Assembly (NCBI GenBank): GCA_017415105.1
Contig: JAFQJD010000002.1
Location: 43,607-107,606 of the forward strand
DNA: 64,000 nucleotides
Direction: 5' to 3'
Source: Clostridia bacterium
Lineage (GTDB): Bacteria > Bacillota > Clostridia > UBA1381
The first letter of the stretch is position 1; each line of letters starts with the position of its first letter. Shown piece after piece: positions 42,639-53,654 of this stretch. The translations under genes and the position numbers were made by a program. The notes under the pieces were generated by a model. It was not told the DNA's origin, ran no database searches, and saw only the letters and a program-made list of their open reading frames with translations.

Positions 42639-45600
42639 ATGTTGGAATTTAACAATTTTGAAGCAATTAAAATAGGGCTTGCCTCACCGGAAACCATTCT
42701 CGGATGGTCATACGGCGAGGTAACCAAGCCTGAAACAATAAACTACCGTACATTAAAGCCCGAAAAGGACGGCTTGTACTGCGAAAAGATTTTCGGACCG
42801 ACAAAGGACTGGGAATGTCACTGCGGTAAGTACAAGAAGATAAGATACAAGGGCAAAGTCTGCGAGCGTTGCGGCGTTGAAGTAACAAAAGCAAAGGTGC
42901 GTCGTGAGAGAATGGGTCATATCGACCTTGCAACTCCGGTATCGCACATCTGGTACTTCAAGGGCGTGCCCTCATCAATCGGACTTATGCTTGACCTTTC
43001 ACCCAGACAGCTTGAAAAGGTACTTTACTTTGCGGCATACATTGTAACAAATGTTAATGCAGACCTTGTAAACAACGACCTTTTCGAGGGACAGGTGCTT
43101 ACTGACAAGGAATACAATGAGTATCTTGAGAAGTACGGCAACGAAGCATTCACTGCAGGTATGGGTGCAGAGGCAGTGAAGGTTCTGCTTGAAAAGATTG
43201 ATGTTGACGCATTGGCAGAAGAGCTTAAAGCAGAGCTTGATGAAGCACAGGGTCAGAAAAAGGCACGTATCATAAAGAGACTTGAGATTGTTGAAGCATT
43301 CAGAGTATCAGGCAACCGTCCTGAGTGGATGATTATGACAGTCGTTCCGGTTATTCCGCCGGATCTTCGTCCTATGGTACAGCTTGACGGCGGACGTTTC
43401 GCAACAAGTGACCTTAACGACCTTTACAGACGTGTTATAAACAGAAACAACAGACTTAAAAGACTTCTTGAGCTTGGTGCACCGGATATCATTATCCGTA
43501 ACGAAAAGCGTATGCTTCAGGAAGCAGTCGATGCACTTATAAACAACGGCCGCCGCGGCAGAACAGTAACAGGCCCCGGAAACAGAGCATTGAAATCACT
43601 TTCAGACCTGCTTAAGGGTAAGCAGGGACGTTTCCGTCAGAACCTACTCGGTAAGCGAGTTGACTATTCAGGTCGTTCAGTTATCGTTGTTGGTCCTGAA
43701 ATGAAGATTTACCAGTGCGGTGTTCCGAAGGAAATGGCAATTGAGCTGTTCAAGCCGTTCGTAATGAAAGAGCTTGTATCACGTGGTATTGCACACAACA
43801 TAAAGAGTGCAAAGAGAATGGTAGAGCGTACACGTGTTGAGGTATGGGATGTGCTTGAGGATGTAATTAAAGAGCATCCGGTACTTCTTAACCGAGCACC
43901 TACACTTCACCGTCTGGGTATCCAGGCATTCGAGCCTCGTCTTGTTGAGGGACGTGCACTTAAGCTTCATCCGTTGGTATGTACAGCTTATAACGCGGAC
44001 TTTGACGGTGACCAGATGGCTATTCACGTACCTCTTTCACCGGAGGCTCAGGCAGAGGCAAGATTCCTTATGCTTTCAGCTAACAACCTCTTAAAACCGC
44101 AGGACGGTCATCCGGTAGCAGTTCCGTCACAGGATATGCTTCTTGGTTCGTATTATCTCACAATAGTTCGTGAGGACTACAAGAAGATGTACGAAACAAT
44201 CGCAGAGGACCCGTCAAAGCAGGCAGCATTCGAGGCACTTATTGCAGAAGCAGAGGAAACTCCGGAGGTTGTAGACGAAAGTGCTGCAATCGAAACATTC
44301 TCATCATGGAAGAGTGCGTTCGAGTATGTGCTTACAATAAGAAAAGTACAGCTTAATGAAACAAAGATAACGGGTGTCAACCCGATAACAGTTGCAACCG
44401 AGAAGAAGCCTGTTACATTATCTGTAAAGAAATTCCTTGAAATTGCCAAGACGGTTACACAGAAGAAGTTCCTTTCACCCGAGGAGGCATTGCTGGCATA
44501 TACAAACCACGTAATCACACTCCACGAAAGAATTGGTGTACAGCTTTCAAAGGAAATCGACGGTAATGTTGTAACAAAGATTGTTAACACAACAGCCGGA
44601 AGAATAATATTCAACAACAACATTCCGCAGGACCTTGGTTTTGTAGACAGAACCAACCCTGAAACTGCACTTGACTACGAGGTTGATTTCATAGTTAAGA
44701 AATCACAGCTCGGCGATATAATCGGTAAGTGTATAGATGTTCACGGTGTATCAGTAACAGCTGTTATGCTTGACAACATCAAATCAACAGGCTATAAGTA
44801 TTCAACAATCGGTGCACTCACTGTTTCGGTTTCAGACATCAATGTTCCGGAAGCAAAGCCGGCAATTCTTGCAGAGGCTGAAAAGCAGGTTGAGGCAATT
44901 ACTGCAAAATACCGTTTCGGTTTGTTGAATAACGAAGAGCGTTACGAGCAGGTAATCAAAATCTGGGCAGATGCATCTGCACAGGTAACTGATGCCATGC
45001 TTGAAAATCTGGGCGAATTCAACCCCATCTACATGATGGCGGATTCAGGAGCCCGTGGTTCGACCAACCAGATTCGTCAGCTGGCTGCTATGCGTGGTCT
45101 TATGGCGGATACGCAGGGTAGAACAGTCGAAATTCCTATCAGAGCTAACTTCCGTGAGGGTCTTAACGTACTTGAGTACTTCGTATCATCACACGGTGCG
45201 AGAAAGGGTCTTACAGATACGGCTCTTCGTACTGCCGACTCAGGTTACCTCACAAGACGTCTTGTTGACGTCGCACAGGACGTTATCGTTCGTGAAATCG
45301 ACTGTGGTACTACAAAGTACGCAGAAATCGAGGATATCCGTGACGGTGAAGAAATCATCGAGCCGTTATACGACCGTATCGAGGGTAGAATTTCGTGGGA
45401 GGACATTACAAATCCCGAAACCGGCGATATTATCGTAAGAGCCGGCGAAATGATAAGCCTTCGTCAGGCAGACAAGATTGTAAAAGCAGGTATTTCAAAG
45501 GTTAAAATCCGTTCAGTTCTTACATGTAAGTCAAAGATTGGCGTATGTGCTAAGTGTTACGGAAAGAACCTTGCAACAGGTACACTCGTTAACATCGGTG

Positions 45601-46451
45601 AGGCTGTAGGTATCATTGCTGCACAGTCAATCGGTGAGCCGGGTACACAGCTTACAATGAGAACCTTCCATGCCGGCGGTGTCGCATCAGGCAGCGATAT
45701 CACACAGGGTCTTCCGCGTATCGAAGAATTGTTCGAGGCACGTAGACCGAAGGGTGTGGCTATCATCAGTGAAATCGCAGGTAAGGTAAAGGTTGACGAT
45801 TCAAAGCAGAAGCGTGAAGTTATAATCACAAACGACGAGGACGGCGAGAGCAGAACATACGCAATCCCGTACGGTGCAACAATCAAGCTCCGTGACGGCG
45901 ATGTCGTAGCAAAGGGTGGCGAAATCACCGCAGGTTCTGTTAACCCGAACGATATCCTGAAAATCAACGGACCTGATGCAGTTCAGATGTACATCACACG
46001 TGAAGTACAGAGAACATACCGTATGCAGGGTGTTGATATCAACGATAAGCACGTTGAGGTTATCACACGTCAGATGCTCCGCAAGGTACGTATTGAGGAT
46101 GTTGGTGATACAAACCTACTTATCGGTTCATTGACAGACCGTCTTGAATTCGAAGAAGAAAACGAGGCAGCTTTGGCAAAGAACGGAGCAGAGGCAACAG
46201 CATCACCGGTACTTCTCGGTATCACAAAGGCATCACTTGCTACAGAGTCATTCCTATCAGCAGCATCATTCCAGGAAACTACAAAGGTTCTTACAGATGC
46301 GGCTATCAAGGGTAAGGTTGACCCGCTAATGGGACTTAAGGAAAATGTTATTATAGGTAAGCTTATCCCTGCAGGTACAGGTATGAGTATGTATAAGGAC
46401 ATCAACATCACCATGGATGGTGAAGAGGTTCCGAACGAAGATATTAAATAA
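42639..46451 (+). CDS. rpoC: RNA polymerase beta' subunit
   Basis: A 1270-residue catalytic subunit. The N-terminal zinc ribbon ([20 protein letters not shown]), the catalytic [10 protein letters not shown] motif, the bridge helix region and the second zinc site ([17 protein letters not shown]) are all present. I use ATG 42639 with GGAGG 8 nt upstream rather than the upstream codon overlapping rpoB. No ribosomal protein gene follows; stacked terminators close the operon. Confidence 0.98.
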   Translation: MLEFNNFEAIKIGLASPETILGWSYGEVTKPETINYRTLKPEKDGLYCEKIFGPTKDWECHCGKYKKIRYKGKVCERCGVEVTKAKVRRERMGHIDLATPVSHIWYFKGVPSSIGLMLDLSPRQLEKVLYFAAYIVTNVNADLVNNDLFEGQVLTDKEYNEYLEKYGNEAFTAGMGAEAVKVLLEKIDVDALAEELKAELDEAQGQKKARIIKRLEIVEAFRVSGNRPEWMIMTVVPVIPPDLRPMVQLDGGRFATSDLNDLYRRVINRNNRLKRLLELGAPDIIIRNEKRMLQEAVDALINNGRRGRTVTGPGNRALKSLSDLLKGKQGRFRQNLLGKRVDYSGRSVIVVGPEMKIYQCGVPKEMAIELFKPFVMKELVSRGIAHNIKSAKRMVERTRVEVWDVLEDVIKEHPVLLNRAPTLHRLGIQAFEPRLVEGRALKLHPLVCTAYNADFDGDQMAIHVPLSPEAQAEARFLMLSANNLLKPQDGHPVAVPSQDMLLGSYYLTIVREDYKKMYETIAEDPSKQAAFEALIAEAEETPEVVDESAAIETFSSWKSAFEYVLTIRKVQLNETKITGVNPITVATEKKPVTLSVKKFLEIAKTVTQKKFLSPEEALLAYTNHVITLHERIGVQLSKEIDGNVVTKIVNTTAGRIIFNNNIPQDLGFVDRTNPETALDYEVDFIVKKSQLGDIIGKCIDVHGVSVTAVMLDNIKSTGYKYSTIGALTVSVSDINVPEAKPAILAEAEKQVEAITAKYRFGLLNNEERYEQVIKIWADASAQVTDAMLENLGEFNPIYMMADSGARGSTNQIRQLAAMRGLMADTQGRTVEIPIRANFREGLNVLEYFVSSHGARKGLTDTALRTADSGYLTRRLVDVAQDVIVREIDCGTTKYAEIEDIRDGEEIIEPLYDRIEGRISWEDITNPETGDIIVRAGEMISLRQADKIVKAGISKVKIRSVLTCKSKIGVCAKCYGKNLATGTLVNIGEAVGIIAAQSIGEPGTQLTMRTFHAGGVASGSDITQGLPRIEELFEARRPKGVAIISEIAGKVKVDDSKQKREVIITNDEDGESRTYAIPYGATIKLRDGDVVAKGGEITAGSVNPNDILKINGPDAVQMYITREVQRTYRMQGVDINDKHVEVITRQMLRKVRIEDVGDTNLLIGSLTDRLEFEEENEAALAKNGAEATASPVLLGITKASLATESFLSAASFQETTKVLTDAAIKGKVDPLMGLKENVIIGKLIPAGTGMSMYKDINITMDGEEVPNEDIK

Positions 46452-46545
46452 GGACTGCGATATTCGGCGCAGACCGCAGAAAGAAAAATCTTTCTGCTAC
46501 AAACAAAACTTACCGCTCGGCGTACCAATGTACGCCGTCGGGCAA

Positions 46546-46580
46546 GGAGGGTGTTGCTAGTGCAACACCCTCTTCGTTTT
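46546..46580 (+). terminator. rpoC terminator, first hairpin
   Basis: GAGGGTGTTGC-TAGT-GCAACACCCTC then TTCGTTTTGT. A further stem CGGCGTAC-CAAT-GTACGCCG lies just upstream. Confidence 0.85.
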
Positions 46581-46590
46581 GTCTGTTCTG

Positions 46591-46678
46591 CATCCGAATC
46601 TCATCAGTCCATAGACAAAGGCAGATGCGATGGCATCTGCCTTCTGTTAGTTTTCTATCCGAATATTATCAGCCCATA
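46591..46678 (+). repeat. Imperfect direct repeat between stacked terminators
   Basis: CATCCGAATCTCATCAGTCC-ATA (46591-46613) and TATCCGAATATTATCAGCCC-ATA (46656-46678) match at 19 of 23 positions. Each precedes a hairpin terminator, so a repeat-plus-terminator unit seems to have been duplicated. Confidence 0.6.
46617..46655 (+). terminator. rpoC terminator, second hairpin
   Basis: AAGGCAGATGC-GATG-GCATCTGCCTT followed by CTGTTAGTTTT. Confidence 0.75.
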
Positions 46679-46684
46679 AAATTT

Positions 46685-46713
46685 AAAAGAGGTTTCGTTG
46701 CGAAACCTCTTTT
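46685..46713. terminator. Third hairpin, bidirectional with the RpiB-like gene
   Basis: AAAAGAGGTTTCG-TTG-CGAAACCTCTTTT, flanked by A/T runs on both sides. It ends both rpoBC and the convergent isomerase gene. Confidence 0.85.
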
Positions 46714-46722
46714 AGAATACTG

Positions 46723-47295
46723 TTATTCCGGTTTTGTTTCAAGCTTTAGCGGGAAATCGCCAAGCTTATTTACTTTAAAGCCGTTTGCTTTGTACTCGTC
46801 ATAGTCAAATGCCTCAAGCTCATCAATTGCAAGCTTATGGAACTCATAGAAGTTCTTCCACCACTCATATCCTGAGCCAAGCTCTGCATTAAGATATGCA
46901 TCTGCAATATCGCAGCCCATAGCCGGTGCAACATAAAAAGCACCCATTGCAAGTACGTTTACGCCGTTGCCGGTTATAGCACGAAGTGCTGCCGGAACAC
47001 TTTCAACAACACCTGCATGAACGTGCGGACACTTACTTGCTGCAATATGTATGCCCATACCTGTTCCGCAGAAAAGCAAAGCTCTTTCAAACTCGCCCTC
47101 TGAAATCATTGAACCTGCACGAAGTCCGACTCTGTGGAACATAAGGTCTGTATCGTCCGGATCGGAATCCGCCTGTACACCTACGTCTGTTACTTTCCAG
47201 CCCTTTGCTTTAAGATGTGCAACAACTGCCTCTTTAAGCGGATAGCCTGCAAAGTCAGCACCGACCAATATTTCTTTATCTTTTACTTTTTTCAT
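46723..47295 (-). CDS. RpiB/LacA/LacB-family sugar-phosphate isomerase
   Basis: A 190-residue isomerase of the ribose-5-phosphate isomerase B fold. ILVGADFAGYPLKEAV is the N-terminal phosphate region, CGTGMGIHIAASK holds the catalytic Cys, and NGVNVLAMGA follows. It is about 40 residues longer than RpiB because of a C-terminal extension, as in several uncharacterised clostridial members; the substrate could be another aldose or ketose phosphate. AAAGGAG precedes the ATG. Divergent from an AraC regulator, which may control it. Confidence 0.82.
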   Translation of the reverse strand: MKKVKDKEILVGADFAGYPLKEAVVAHLKAKGWKVTDVGVQADSDPDDTDLMFHRVGLRAGSMISEGEFERALLFCGTGMGIHIAASKCPHVHAGVVESVPAALRAITGNGVNVLAMGAFYVAPAMGCDIADAYLNAELGSGYEWWKNFYEFHKLAIDELEAFDYDEYKANGFKVNKLGDFPLKLETKPE

Positions 47296-47489
47296 TTTTA
47301 TCGCTCCTTTAAATATGTTCTACTGATTATATTATAGCACGGAATAAATAAAAATAAATGTTCATTATAGGCAATTTGTTGTCCAAAATAGGCGTTTTTC
47401 AAATGTTAAAGCATATCGAAACATTAAAAAATCCCATAACTATGCCGTTTTTAACATGAAACGGAAAAATTAAAATCAGCAAGTCATAT

Positions 47490-47518
47490 TTGACTTTTTA
47501 AATTATGTGTGGTAAAAT
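47490..47518 (+). promoter_or_regulatory. Promoter of the second araC-like gene
   Basis: TTGACT (47490-47495), 17-nt spacer, TAAAAT (47513-47518), 30 nt before the start. An inverted repeat CCGTTT-TTAACATG-AAACGG lies just upstream. Confidence 0.75.
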
Positions 47519-47547
47519 CATAACATAGAAAAAAGGAGAGAATAGCT

Positions 47548-48378
47548 ATGTTTATGAAGAATATATCCTTCTCAACATACGGAAGGATGATAATAGAAAA
47601 CAGAATATTCCCGACAAGAACAACCGGTATAAACAAAGTGTACTACATAAACAGTGGCTCAATTATCTGTAAAACTGCTTCGCAGGAGTTGGTTTTACAG
47701 CAGGGGCATCTGTATCTTATACCGCAGAATCTGAATGTCACACTTGCAACCGAATACGTTGACCATAGTTATTTTGATTTTTTCAGCACTCCGACAATTA
47801 TAATGCATGATATTATAGATATAGACCTTAGAGAGCATCCGCTTATAGCATCGGCGTTTGATATTCTTAACAGTCTTGTTGAGAAGCATAGCATTTCCAT
47901 AACACAGCGTGATGCTTATTACGACCTCGTAAAATCGTATCTGAACAATCTGCTGTTTCTCATAGACAGAGAATATGAAATTCCGACCATAACAGATGAT
48001 GCTGTAAACAGTGCTATAGAATATATGCATAAGCATTATTTTCTTAAAATGTCAGTTGAGGATCTGGCAGAGCGATACCACCTTGAAGAAGGCACATTCA
48101 TCAGGCGGTTTAAAAAATACACGAACACGACCCCGTATAAGTACCTGAAGACATTGCGTGTAAATGTGGCAGAATCACTGATGGAGGAAAATGCATATAC
48201 ACTTGCAGAGATTGCTGAAATGGTGGGGTATTCGGATGCCGCAACACTGTCACACGCAATCACAAAAAGTTATTTGAAAAACCCAAACAATGCATACCGG
48301 TACGTGAGCAAAAAAGAAAAATTACGTGACTATGAAGCACAGGCAAAGTATGGTGAGGTATCACGAAAAGATTTTTAA
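47548..48378 (+). CDS. AraC-family transcriptional regulator
   Basis: A 276-residue regulator: N-terminal cupin-type region (about 10-100), a linker, and a C-terminal double helix-turn-helix with MSVEDLAERYHLEEGTFIRR and YTLAEIAEMVGYSDAATLSH as recognition parts. Divergent from the RpiB-like isomerase across 252 nt. Hence a plausible sugar-responsive regulator of it. AAAGGAG precedes the ATG. Confidence 0.85.
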   Translation: MFMKNISFSTYGRMIIENRIFPTRTTGINKVYYINSGSIICKTASQELVLQQGHLYLIPQNLNVTLATEYVDHSYFDFFSTPTIIMHDIIDIDLREHPLIASAFDILNSLVEKHSISITQRDAYYDLVKSYLNNLLFLIDREYEIPTITDDAVNSAIEYMHKHYFLKMSVEDLAERYHLEEGTFIRRFKKYTNTTPYKYLKTLRVNVAESLMEENAYTLAEIAEMVGYSDAATLSHAITKSYLKNPNNAYRYVSKKEKLRDYEAQAKYGEVSRKDF

Positions 48379-48380
48379 AA

Positions 48381-48410
48381 TGGGGCTGCATCTAAACTCA
48401 TTCAGCCCCG
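48381..48410. terminator. Hairpin after araC-like gene
   Basis: TGGGGCTG...CAGCCCC with a 14-nt loop. The T-run is better on the minus strand. Confidence 0.5.
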
Positions 48411-48444
48411 AAAAAAGGATGTTGCGAATGCAACACCCTTTTTG
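48411..48444. terminator. Bidirectional terminator between araC-like gene and sleB
   Basis: AAAAAAGGATGTTGC-GAAT-GCAACACCCTTTTTG; A- and T-runs on both sides. Confidence 0.8.
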
Positions 48445-49080
48445 CTATTTACAGAAAACGTGATTTCCTATCCGTGCCACAACCGGTCGTGACCATATCC
48501 AGTCGCTTGTTGCGGTGTTCGGATTAAAATAATAGAGAGCACCGCCTGACGGGTCCCAGCCATTTAAGGCATCACGTGCGGCATTATAACAGCTTTGCAC
48601 CACAGGTTTATTTATCTGTCCGTCAGACACTGCCGTGAATGCACCCGGTTGATATATTACACCGGCAATAGTGTTCGGGAAAGACGATGACCGCACACGG
48701 TTTAAGACAACCGCACCGACTGCCACCTGCCCTGTATAAGTTTCTCCTCTTGCCTCGCCGTTAATAATCCGTGCAAGAAGGTTGACATTGTTGGTCGATG
48801 ACGTTGACTGACCTGTCGGCAACCCGATTTTTGCAAGAGTTGCCGGACCGCATATTCCATCGACCACAAGTCCGTGCTTTCGCTGAAACTTCTTGACAGC
48901 CTCCGCAGTTCTCCAGCCATAGATGCCATCAACTGTATAGAAATAATATTTCCATGCTTTAAGCCGTGTCTGGATATTTCGCACCTCAGTTCCGCGTGAG
49001 CCGATTTTTGACAGTGCAAAGCACGGTTCACAAACAGAGAGCGAAATCACAAGAGTAAGTATAAAACAGAGTTTTTTCAT
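48445..49080 (-). CDS. SleB-type spore cortex-lytic enzyme
   Basis: A 211-residue exported hydrolase: signal peptide about 1-22, one peptidoglycan-binding domain (GSRGTEVRNIQTRLKAW...YTVDGIYGWRTAEAVKKFQ) and a C-terminal hydrolase_2 (SleB/CwlJ) domain beginning LLARIINGEARGETYTGQVAVGAV, with the conserved Glu, and ending with GALYYFNPNTATSDWIWSRP. SleB degrades spore cortex during germination. ATG 49080 has GGGAGG upstream. No ypeB partner follows. Confidence 0.85.
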   Translation of the reverse strand: MKKLCFILTLVISLSVCEPCFALSKIGSRGTEVRNIQTRLKAWKYYFYTVDGIYGWRTAEAVKKFQRKHGLVVDGICGPATLAKIGLPTGQSTSSTNNVNLLARIINGEARGETYTGQVAVGAVVLNRVRSSSFPNTIAGVIYQPGAFTAVSDGQINKPVVQSCYNAARDALNGWDPSGGALYYFNPNTATSDWIWSRPVVARIGNHVFCK

Positions 49081-49132
49081 ATTTCTGCCTCCCAAAGATA
49101 TATATCCTTATTATTGACAGATTTGAAATTCC

Positions 49133-49173
49133 TATACAAAAAATACCGCCTGCTTATGCAAGCGGTATTTTAA
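49133..49173 (-). terminator. Terminator of gapA
   Basis: Minus-strand AATACCGCTTGC...GCAGGCGGTATT followed by TTTTTT. Confidence 0.8.
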
Positions 49174-49184
49174 TGTGTTTATGA

Positions 49185-50198
49185 TTAACCAAGCTCTGCG
49201 AAGTACTTGATTGTTCTTACCATCTGTGATGTGTATGAGTTCTCGTTATCATACCATGAAACAACCTGTACCTGTGATGTGCCGTCGCCCATATCAACTA
49301 CCATTGTCTGAGTAGCATCGAAGATTGAACCGTATGTTGAACCAACGATATCTGATGAAACGATTTCATCTGTGTTATAAGCGAATGACTCTGATGCAGC
49401 AGCCTTCATAGCAGCGTTGATGCCATCAACTGTAGCAGCACCCTCAACAACAGCAACAAGGATTGTTGTTGAACCTGTCGGAGTCGGAACTCTCTGTGCT
49501 GAACCGATAAGCTTACCGTTAAGCTCCGGAACAACAAGACCGATTGCCTTTGCAGCACCTGTTGAGTTAGGAACGATGTTGCAAGCACCTGCTCTTGATC
49601 TTCTCAAGTCGCCCTTTCTCTGCGGACCGTCAAGAATCATCTGGTCGCCTGTGTAAGCGTGAATTGTTGACATGATACCGCTCTTGATCGGCATATAGTC
49701 GTTAAGAGCCTTAGCCATCGGTGCAAGACAGTTTGTAGTACATGATGCAGCTGAAATAACCTTATCATCAGCTGTAAGAATGTCGTGGTTTACGTTGTAA
49801 ACAACTGTCGGAAGATCGTTACCTGCCGGAGCTGAAATAACTACCTTCTTAGCACCTGCCTCGATATGAGCCATAGCCTTATCCTTTGATGTGTAGAAAC
49901 CTGTACACTCAAGTACAACGTCTACATCGAGCTCGCCCCAGGGAAGCTCTGCAGCGTTAGCCTTTGCGTAGATTGTAATCTTCTTACCGTCTACTGTGAT
50001 TGAATCCTCGCCTGCAACAACTGTGTCAGCAAGAGCGTACTTACCCTGTGATGAATCGTACTTCAAAAGGTGAGCAAGCATCTTCGGGCTTGTGAGGTCG
50101 TTTATAGCAACAACTTCGTAACCCTCTGCACCAAACATCTGTCTGAATGCAAGACGACCGATACGGCCGAAACCGTTTATAGCAACTTTAACTGCCAT
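49185..50198 (-). CDS. gapA: Glyceraldehyde-3-phosphate dehydrogenase, phosphorylating
   Basis: A 337-residue type [18 protein letters not shown] at the NAD-binding N-terminus, catalytic [12 protein letters not shown] (Cys about 154) and [13 protein letters not shown] at the C-terminus. Glycolytic enzyme, cytoplasmic. The gene stands alone, without pgk or tpi. Strong AGGAGGAAA ribosome site. A promoter TTGAGG (50271-50276), 18-nt spacer, TAAAAT (50247-50252) precedes it. Codon choice is strongly biased, as expected for high expression. Confidence 0.97.
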   Translation of the reverse strand: MAVKVAINGFGRIGRLAFRQMFGAEGYEVVAINDLTSPKMLAHLLKYDSSQGKYALADTVVAGEDSITVDGKKITIYAKANAAELPWGELDVDVVLECTGFYTSKDKAMAHIEAGAKKVVISAPAGNDLPTVVYNVNHDILTADDKVISAASCTTNCLAPMAKALNDYMPIKSGIMSTIHAYTGDQMILDGPQRKGDLRRSRAGACNIVPNSTGAAKAIGLVVPELNGKLIGSAQRVPTPTGSTTILVAVVEGAATVDGINAAMKAAASESFAYNTDEIVSSDIVGSTYGSIFDATQTMVVDMGDGTSQVQVVSWYDNENSYTSQMVRTIKYFAELG

Positions 50199-50289
50199 TT
50201 GTGTTTCCTCCTAGAAAAATATATATATTTTTATAAGTGATGTTTTATTTTACATCCATTCTATATTTTACCTCAATTTTTCCAAATAT

Positions 50290-50332
50290 ACAAGCCTTTT
50301 TGGCAAAATTCTAATTTTTGCACAAAAAGGCT
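50290..50332. terminator. Hairpin between ileS and gapA
   Basis: CAAGCCTTTTTG...CAAAAAGGCTTG with a second inner stem. It may end ileS transcription, although the T-run after it is short in that direction. Confidence 0.55.
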
Positions 50333-50368
50333 TGCTGTTTTTCCTATATTATTGAGGATTTTAAAGTA

Positions 50369-53300
50369 TCAGACCTTCAAAACTCCGATATTTACGTTCT
50401 CGCCGTTGATGTTAAGCTCCTTTGATGAGTCGCAGTCGCTGCCGATAACTATTGTATCTGCAAGTACCTGTGTCTTGATATACTCACCGTTGCGGCCGAA
50501 AATGTCAGCAATTTTGTCATTGCCCGAAACATAAACCGTGATATGGTCCATAACCTCAAAGCCTGAATCCTTACGCATATTCTGAAGCTTTGACACAAGC
50601 TCACGCACAAAGCCTTCTTCGATAAGCTCGTCTGTAAGCTTTGTTTCAAGAACGACAGTTAAAGCACCGTCAGCGTCTGTTACATAATCGTCAGACTTAA
50701 CTGTTTCAATAAGCAAGTCCTCTTCAGTAAGAGCCTCTGCTACGCCGTTAACCTCGATTGTAAGAGTTCCCGATGATGAAAGCTCTGCCATTGCCTTACT
50801 TCCATCGATGTTTGCAAGGATTTCACGAACAGTGTTGATGTCCTTACCGAAACGTCTGCCGAGTGTCTTAAGCTGTGGCTTAAAGCTGTATGATGCAAAC
50901 TGCGATACATCGTCAACAAACTCAACGTTCTTGATGTTAAGCTCTGTCTTAATGATGTCCTTATAGAACTCTTTAAGCTCTGACTTTGCCTTAACGTAAA
51001 TAGCGTTAAGCGGCTGACGGCTCTTAAGACCTGATGTATTACGGCAAGCTCTGCCCAATACAACAATGTCAACAACCTCTGCCATACTATCCTCAAGCTC
51101 CTTGTCGATGAACTTATCGTCCGCCTCGGGGAAGTCGCAAAGATGAATACTCTCGATTGCATCGGCATCTATTGAACGTACAAGGTTCTGATAGATATCC
51201 TCTGTCATAAACGGAATCATCGGTGCTGCTGCCTTTGCGATTGTAACAAGTGATGTGTAAAGCGTCATATACGCGTTTATCTTGTCCTGTGTCATTTCCT
51301 TTATCCAGAAACGCTGACGCGACAGACGCACGTACCAGTTTGACAAATCATCAACGAGCTTATCAAGCACCTTTGTAGTTTCTGTTATTTTATAGTTTTC
51401 AAGATTATTGTCAATCTCACGGACAGATGAGTTAACACGTGAGAGCATCCACTTATCCATTACCGAAAGCTTGTCATAATCAAGAGTGTACTTTGTAGCA
51501 TCAAAGCTGTCAATATTTGCATAGAGTACGAAGAATGCATAAGTATTCCACAACGTACCCATGAACTTTCTCTGTCCCTCGATAACTGCCTTGTCGTGGA
51601 AACGGTTCGGAAGCCACGGTGCGGAGTTGGAGTAGAAATACCATCTGATAGCATCTGCACCATGCTCCTGGAGTGCATCGAACGGGTCAACCGCATTACC
51701 CTTTGACTTTGACATCTTCTGTCCGTTCTCGTCCTGAACAAGACCGAGAACTATAACATTCTTATACGGTGCCTTGTTAAAGAGAATTGTTGACTCTGCA
51801 AGCAGCGAATAGAACCAGCCACGTGTCTGGTCAACCGCCTCGCTGATAAAGTCAGCCGGGAAGTTCTCCTCAAAGATGTCCTGATTTTCAAACGGATAAT
51901 GCCACTGTGCAAACGGCATTGCACCTGAGTCAAACCAACAGTCGATAACCTCGGGAACTCTGTGCATCTCACCGCCACACTCTGAACACTTGATTGTAAC
52001 CTCATCAACAAACGGACGGTGAAGCTCAATATCGTCCGGACAGTTATCCGACATTTCCTTAAGCTCTGCAACTGAGCCGATAACGTGACGGTGTCCGCAA
52101 GAACACTCCCATACGTTAAGCGGTGTACCCCAGTAACGGTTACGGCTGATGCCCCAGTCCTGAACATTCTCAAGCCATGAGCCGAATCTGCCCTCACCGA
52201 TGGTTTTGGGTATCCAGTTAATTGTTTTGTTATTCTTTATAAGGTCATCCTTGACTTCTGTCATCTTGATAAACCATGTGTCACGTGCATAATAGATAAG
52301 CGGTGTGTCACATCTCCAGCAGAACGGATAGCTGTGCTCAAACTTCGGAGCGTTAAAGAGCAATCCGCGTGCATCAAGGTCCTCAAGCACGAGCTTATCT
52401 GCATCCTTGCAGAATACGCCCGGCCACTTTGTTTTGTCTGTAAGGCAGCCCTGACCGTCAACAAGCTGTAAGAACGGCAGACCGTATGCCATACCAACCT
52501 TTGAGTCGTCCTCACCGAATGCCGGTGCAATATGAACGATACCTGTACCGTCTGTAAGTGTTACATAGTAGTCACAGGTCACATAGTATGCTTTTTCCTT
52601 TAAGTCTGTCTGCTCATAAAGACCAACATATTCCATATGCTCAAGGTCTTTACCTGTATAGGTTTCAACAGTTTCAACCTCTGTATCCTTAAAGTTATTC
52701 TCAACCAAAGCCTCGGCAAGAATGAAATACTCATCTCCTGCCTTAACCTTTACGTATGTTTCGTCGGGGTTAACACAGAGTGCCACGTTTGAGGGGAGTG
52801 TCCACGGAGTTGTTGTCCATGCGAGGAAATATGTGTTCTCCTGTCCCTTTACCGCGAATTTCGCTGTAGCACTGCGTTCCTTTACGTCCTTATACCCCTG
52901 GGCAACCTCGTGTGATGAAAGCGGAGTTCCGCAACGTGGGCAGTACGGTACAATCTTGTAGCCTTTGTACAAAAGTCCCTTTTCCCAGATTTTCTTAAGT
53001 GCCCACCACTCTGACTCGATAAAGTTGTTATCGTATGTTACATACGGGTCGTCCATATCAGCCCAGAAACCAACGGTTGATGAGAAGTCCTCCCACATAC
53101 CCTTGTATTTCCATACGCTTTCCTTACACTCCTGAATAAACGGAGCAAGACCGTATTCCTCTATCTGTTCCTTGCCGTTAATGCCGAGCTTCTTCTCAAC
53201 CTCAAGCTCAACGGGCAGACCGTGTGTGTCCCAACCGGCCTTTCTTATTATTTTACAGCCCTTCATTGTACGGTAACGCGGTATCATATCCTTAATAACA

Positions 53301-53491
53301 CGTGTTAAAACGTGACCGATATGCGGTTTACCATTAGCTGTAGGCGGACCGTCATAGAAAGTATAAACAGGACCGTCTGCCTTTGTATCAATACTCTTTT
53401 GGAATATGTCGTTATCCTTCCAGAACTGCTCAATCTTTTTCTCTCTGTCGACGAAATTCAGATTGGCATCGACTTTTTTGTAAGTAGACAT
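50369..53491 (-). CDS. ileS: Isoleucine--tRNA ligase
   Basis: A 1040-residue class I synthetase of the long, eukaryote-like type found in many clostridia. PPTANGKPHIGHVL contains the HIGH motif, KMSKSKGNAV is the KMSKS loop, and the CP1 editing region (about 200-390) is intact. ATG 53491 has GGAGG 8 nt upstream. The promoter TTGACA (53574-53579), 17 nt, TATAAT (53551-53556) leaves a leader of only about 55 nt, so no T-box can be present. Long-type IleS is associated with natural mupirocin insensitivity in general. Confidence 0.96.
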   Translation of the reverse strand: MSTYKKVDANLNFVDREKKIEQFWKDNDIFQKSIDTKADGPVYTFYDGPPTANGKPHIGHVLTRVIKDMIPRYRTMKGCKIIRKAGWDTHGLPVELEVEKKLGINGKEQIEEYGLAPFIQECKESVWKYKGMWEDFSSTVGFWADMDDPYVTYDNNFIESEWWALKKIWEKGLLYKGYKIVPYCPRCGTPLSSHEVAQGYKDVKERSATAKFAVKGQENTYFLAWTTTPWTLPSNVALCVNPDETYVKVKAGDEYFILAEALVENNFKDTEVETVETYTGKDLEHMEYVGLYEQTDLKEKAYYVTCDYYVTLTDGTGIVHIAPAFGEDDSKVGMAYGLPFLQLVDGQGCLTDKTKWPGVFCKDADKLVLEDLDARGLLFNAPKFEHSYPFCWRCDTPLIYYARDTWFIKMTEVKDDLIKNNKTINWIPKTIGEGRFGSWLENVQDWGISRNRYWGTPLNVWECSCGHRHVIGSVAELKEMSDNCPDDIELHRPFVDEVTIKCSECGGEMHRVPEVIDCWFDSGAMPFAQWHYPFENQDIFEENFPADFISEAVDQTRGWFYSLLAESTILFNKAPYKNVIVLGLVQDENGQKMSKSKGNAVDPFDALQEHGADAIRWYFYSNSAPWLPNRFHDKAVIEGQRKFMGTLWNTYAFFVLYANIDSFDATKYTLDYDKLSVMDKWMLSRVNSSVREIDNNLENYKITETTKVLDKLVDDLSNWYVRLSRQRFWIKEMTQDKINAYMTLYTSLVTIAKAAAPMIPFMTEDIYQNLVRSIDADAIESIHLCDFPEADDKFIDKELEDSMAEVVDIVVLGRACRNTSGLKSRQPLNAIYVKAKSELKEFYKDIIKTELNIKNVEFVDDVSQFASYSFKPQLKTLGRRFGKDINTVREILANIDGSKAMAELSSSGTLTIEVNGVAEALTEEDLLIETVKSDDYVTDADGALTVVLETKLTDELIEEGFVRELVSKLQNMRKDSGFEVMDHITVYVSGNDKIADIFGRNGEYIKTQVLADTIVIGSDCDSSKELNINGENVNIGVLKV

Positions 53492-53550
53492 TTTATTACC
53501 TCCGTAAATGTATCTGAAATTATTAATATTTATCCAGAATATACCCAAGT

Positions 53551-53579
53551 ATTATATTACAAAATTAAGCAATTGTCAA
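53551..53579 (-). promoter_or_regulatory. Promoter of ileS
   Basis: Minus-strand TTGACA, 17-nt spacer, TATAAT: full consensus. Confidence 0.8.
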
Positions 53580-53625
53580 GGTTTTTTTAAAATGCCCAAC
53601 TTTTATCACAACAAAAATAAATAGA

Positions 53626-53654
53626 TTGACTTTGATAACAAATAATGGTATAAT
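53626..53654 (+). promoter_or_regulatory. Promoter of the apt-like gene
   Basis: TTGACT (53626-53631), 17-nt spacer, TATAAT (53649-53654), 39 nt before the start. Confidence 0.8.

Noticed and set aside
42086..42652. 188-codon plus-frame ORF overlapping the rpoB end
   Set aside because: Out-of-frame shadow of rpoB with no domain features.
46452..46545. Possible small RNA gene after rpoC
   Set aside because: Several small stems (CTGCG/CGCAG, CAGAAAG/CTTTCTG) are present but no promoter is visible; more likely the 3' untranslated part of rpoBC.
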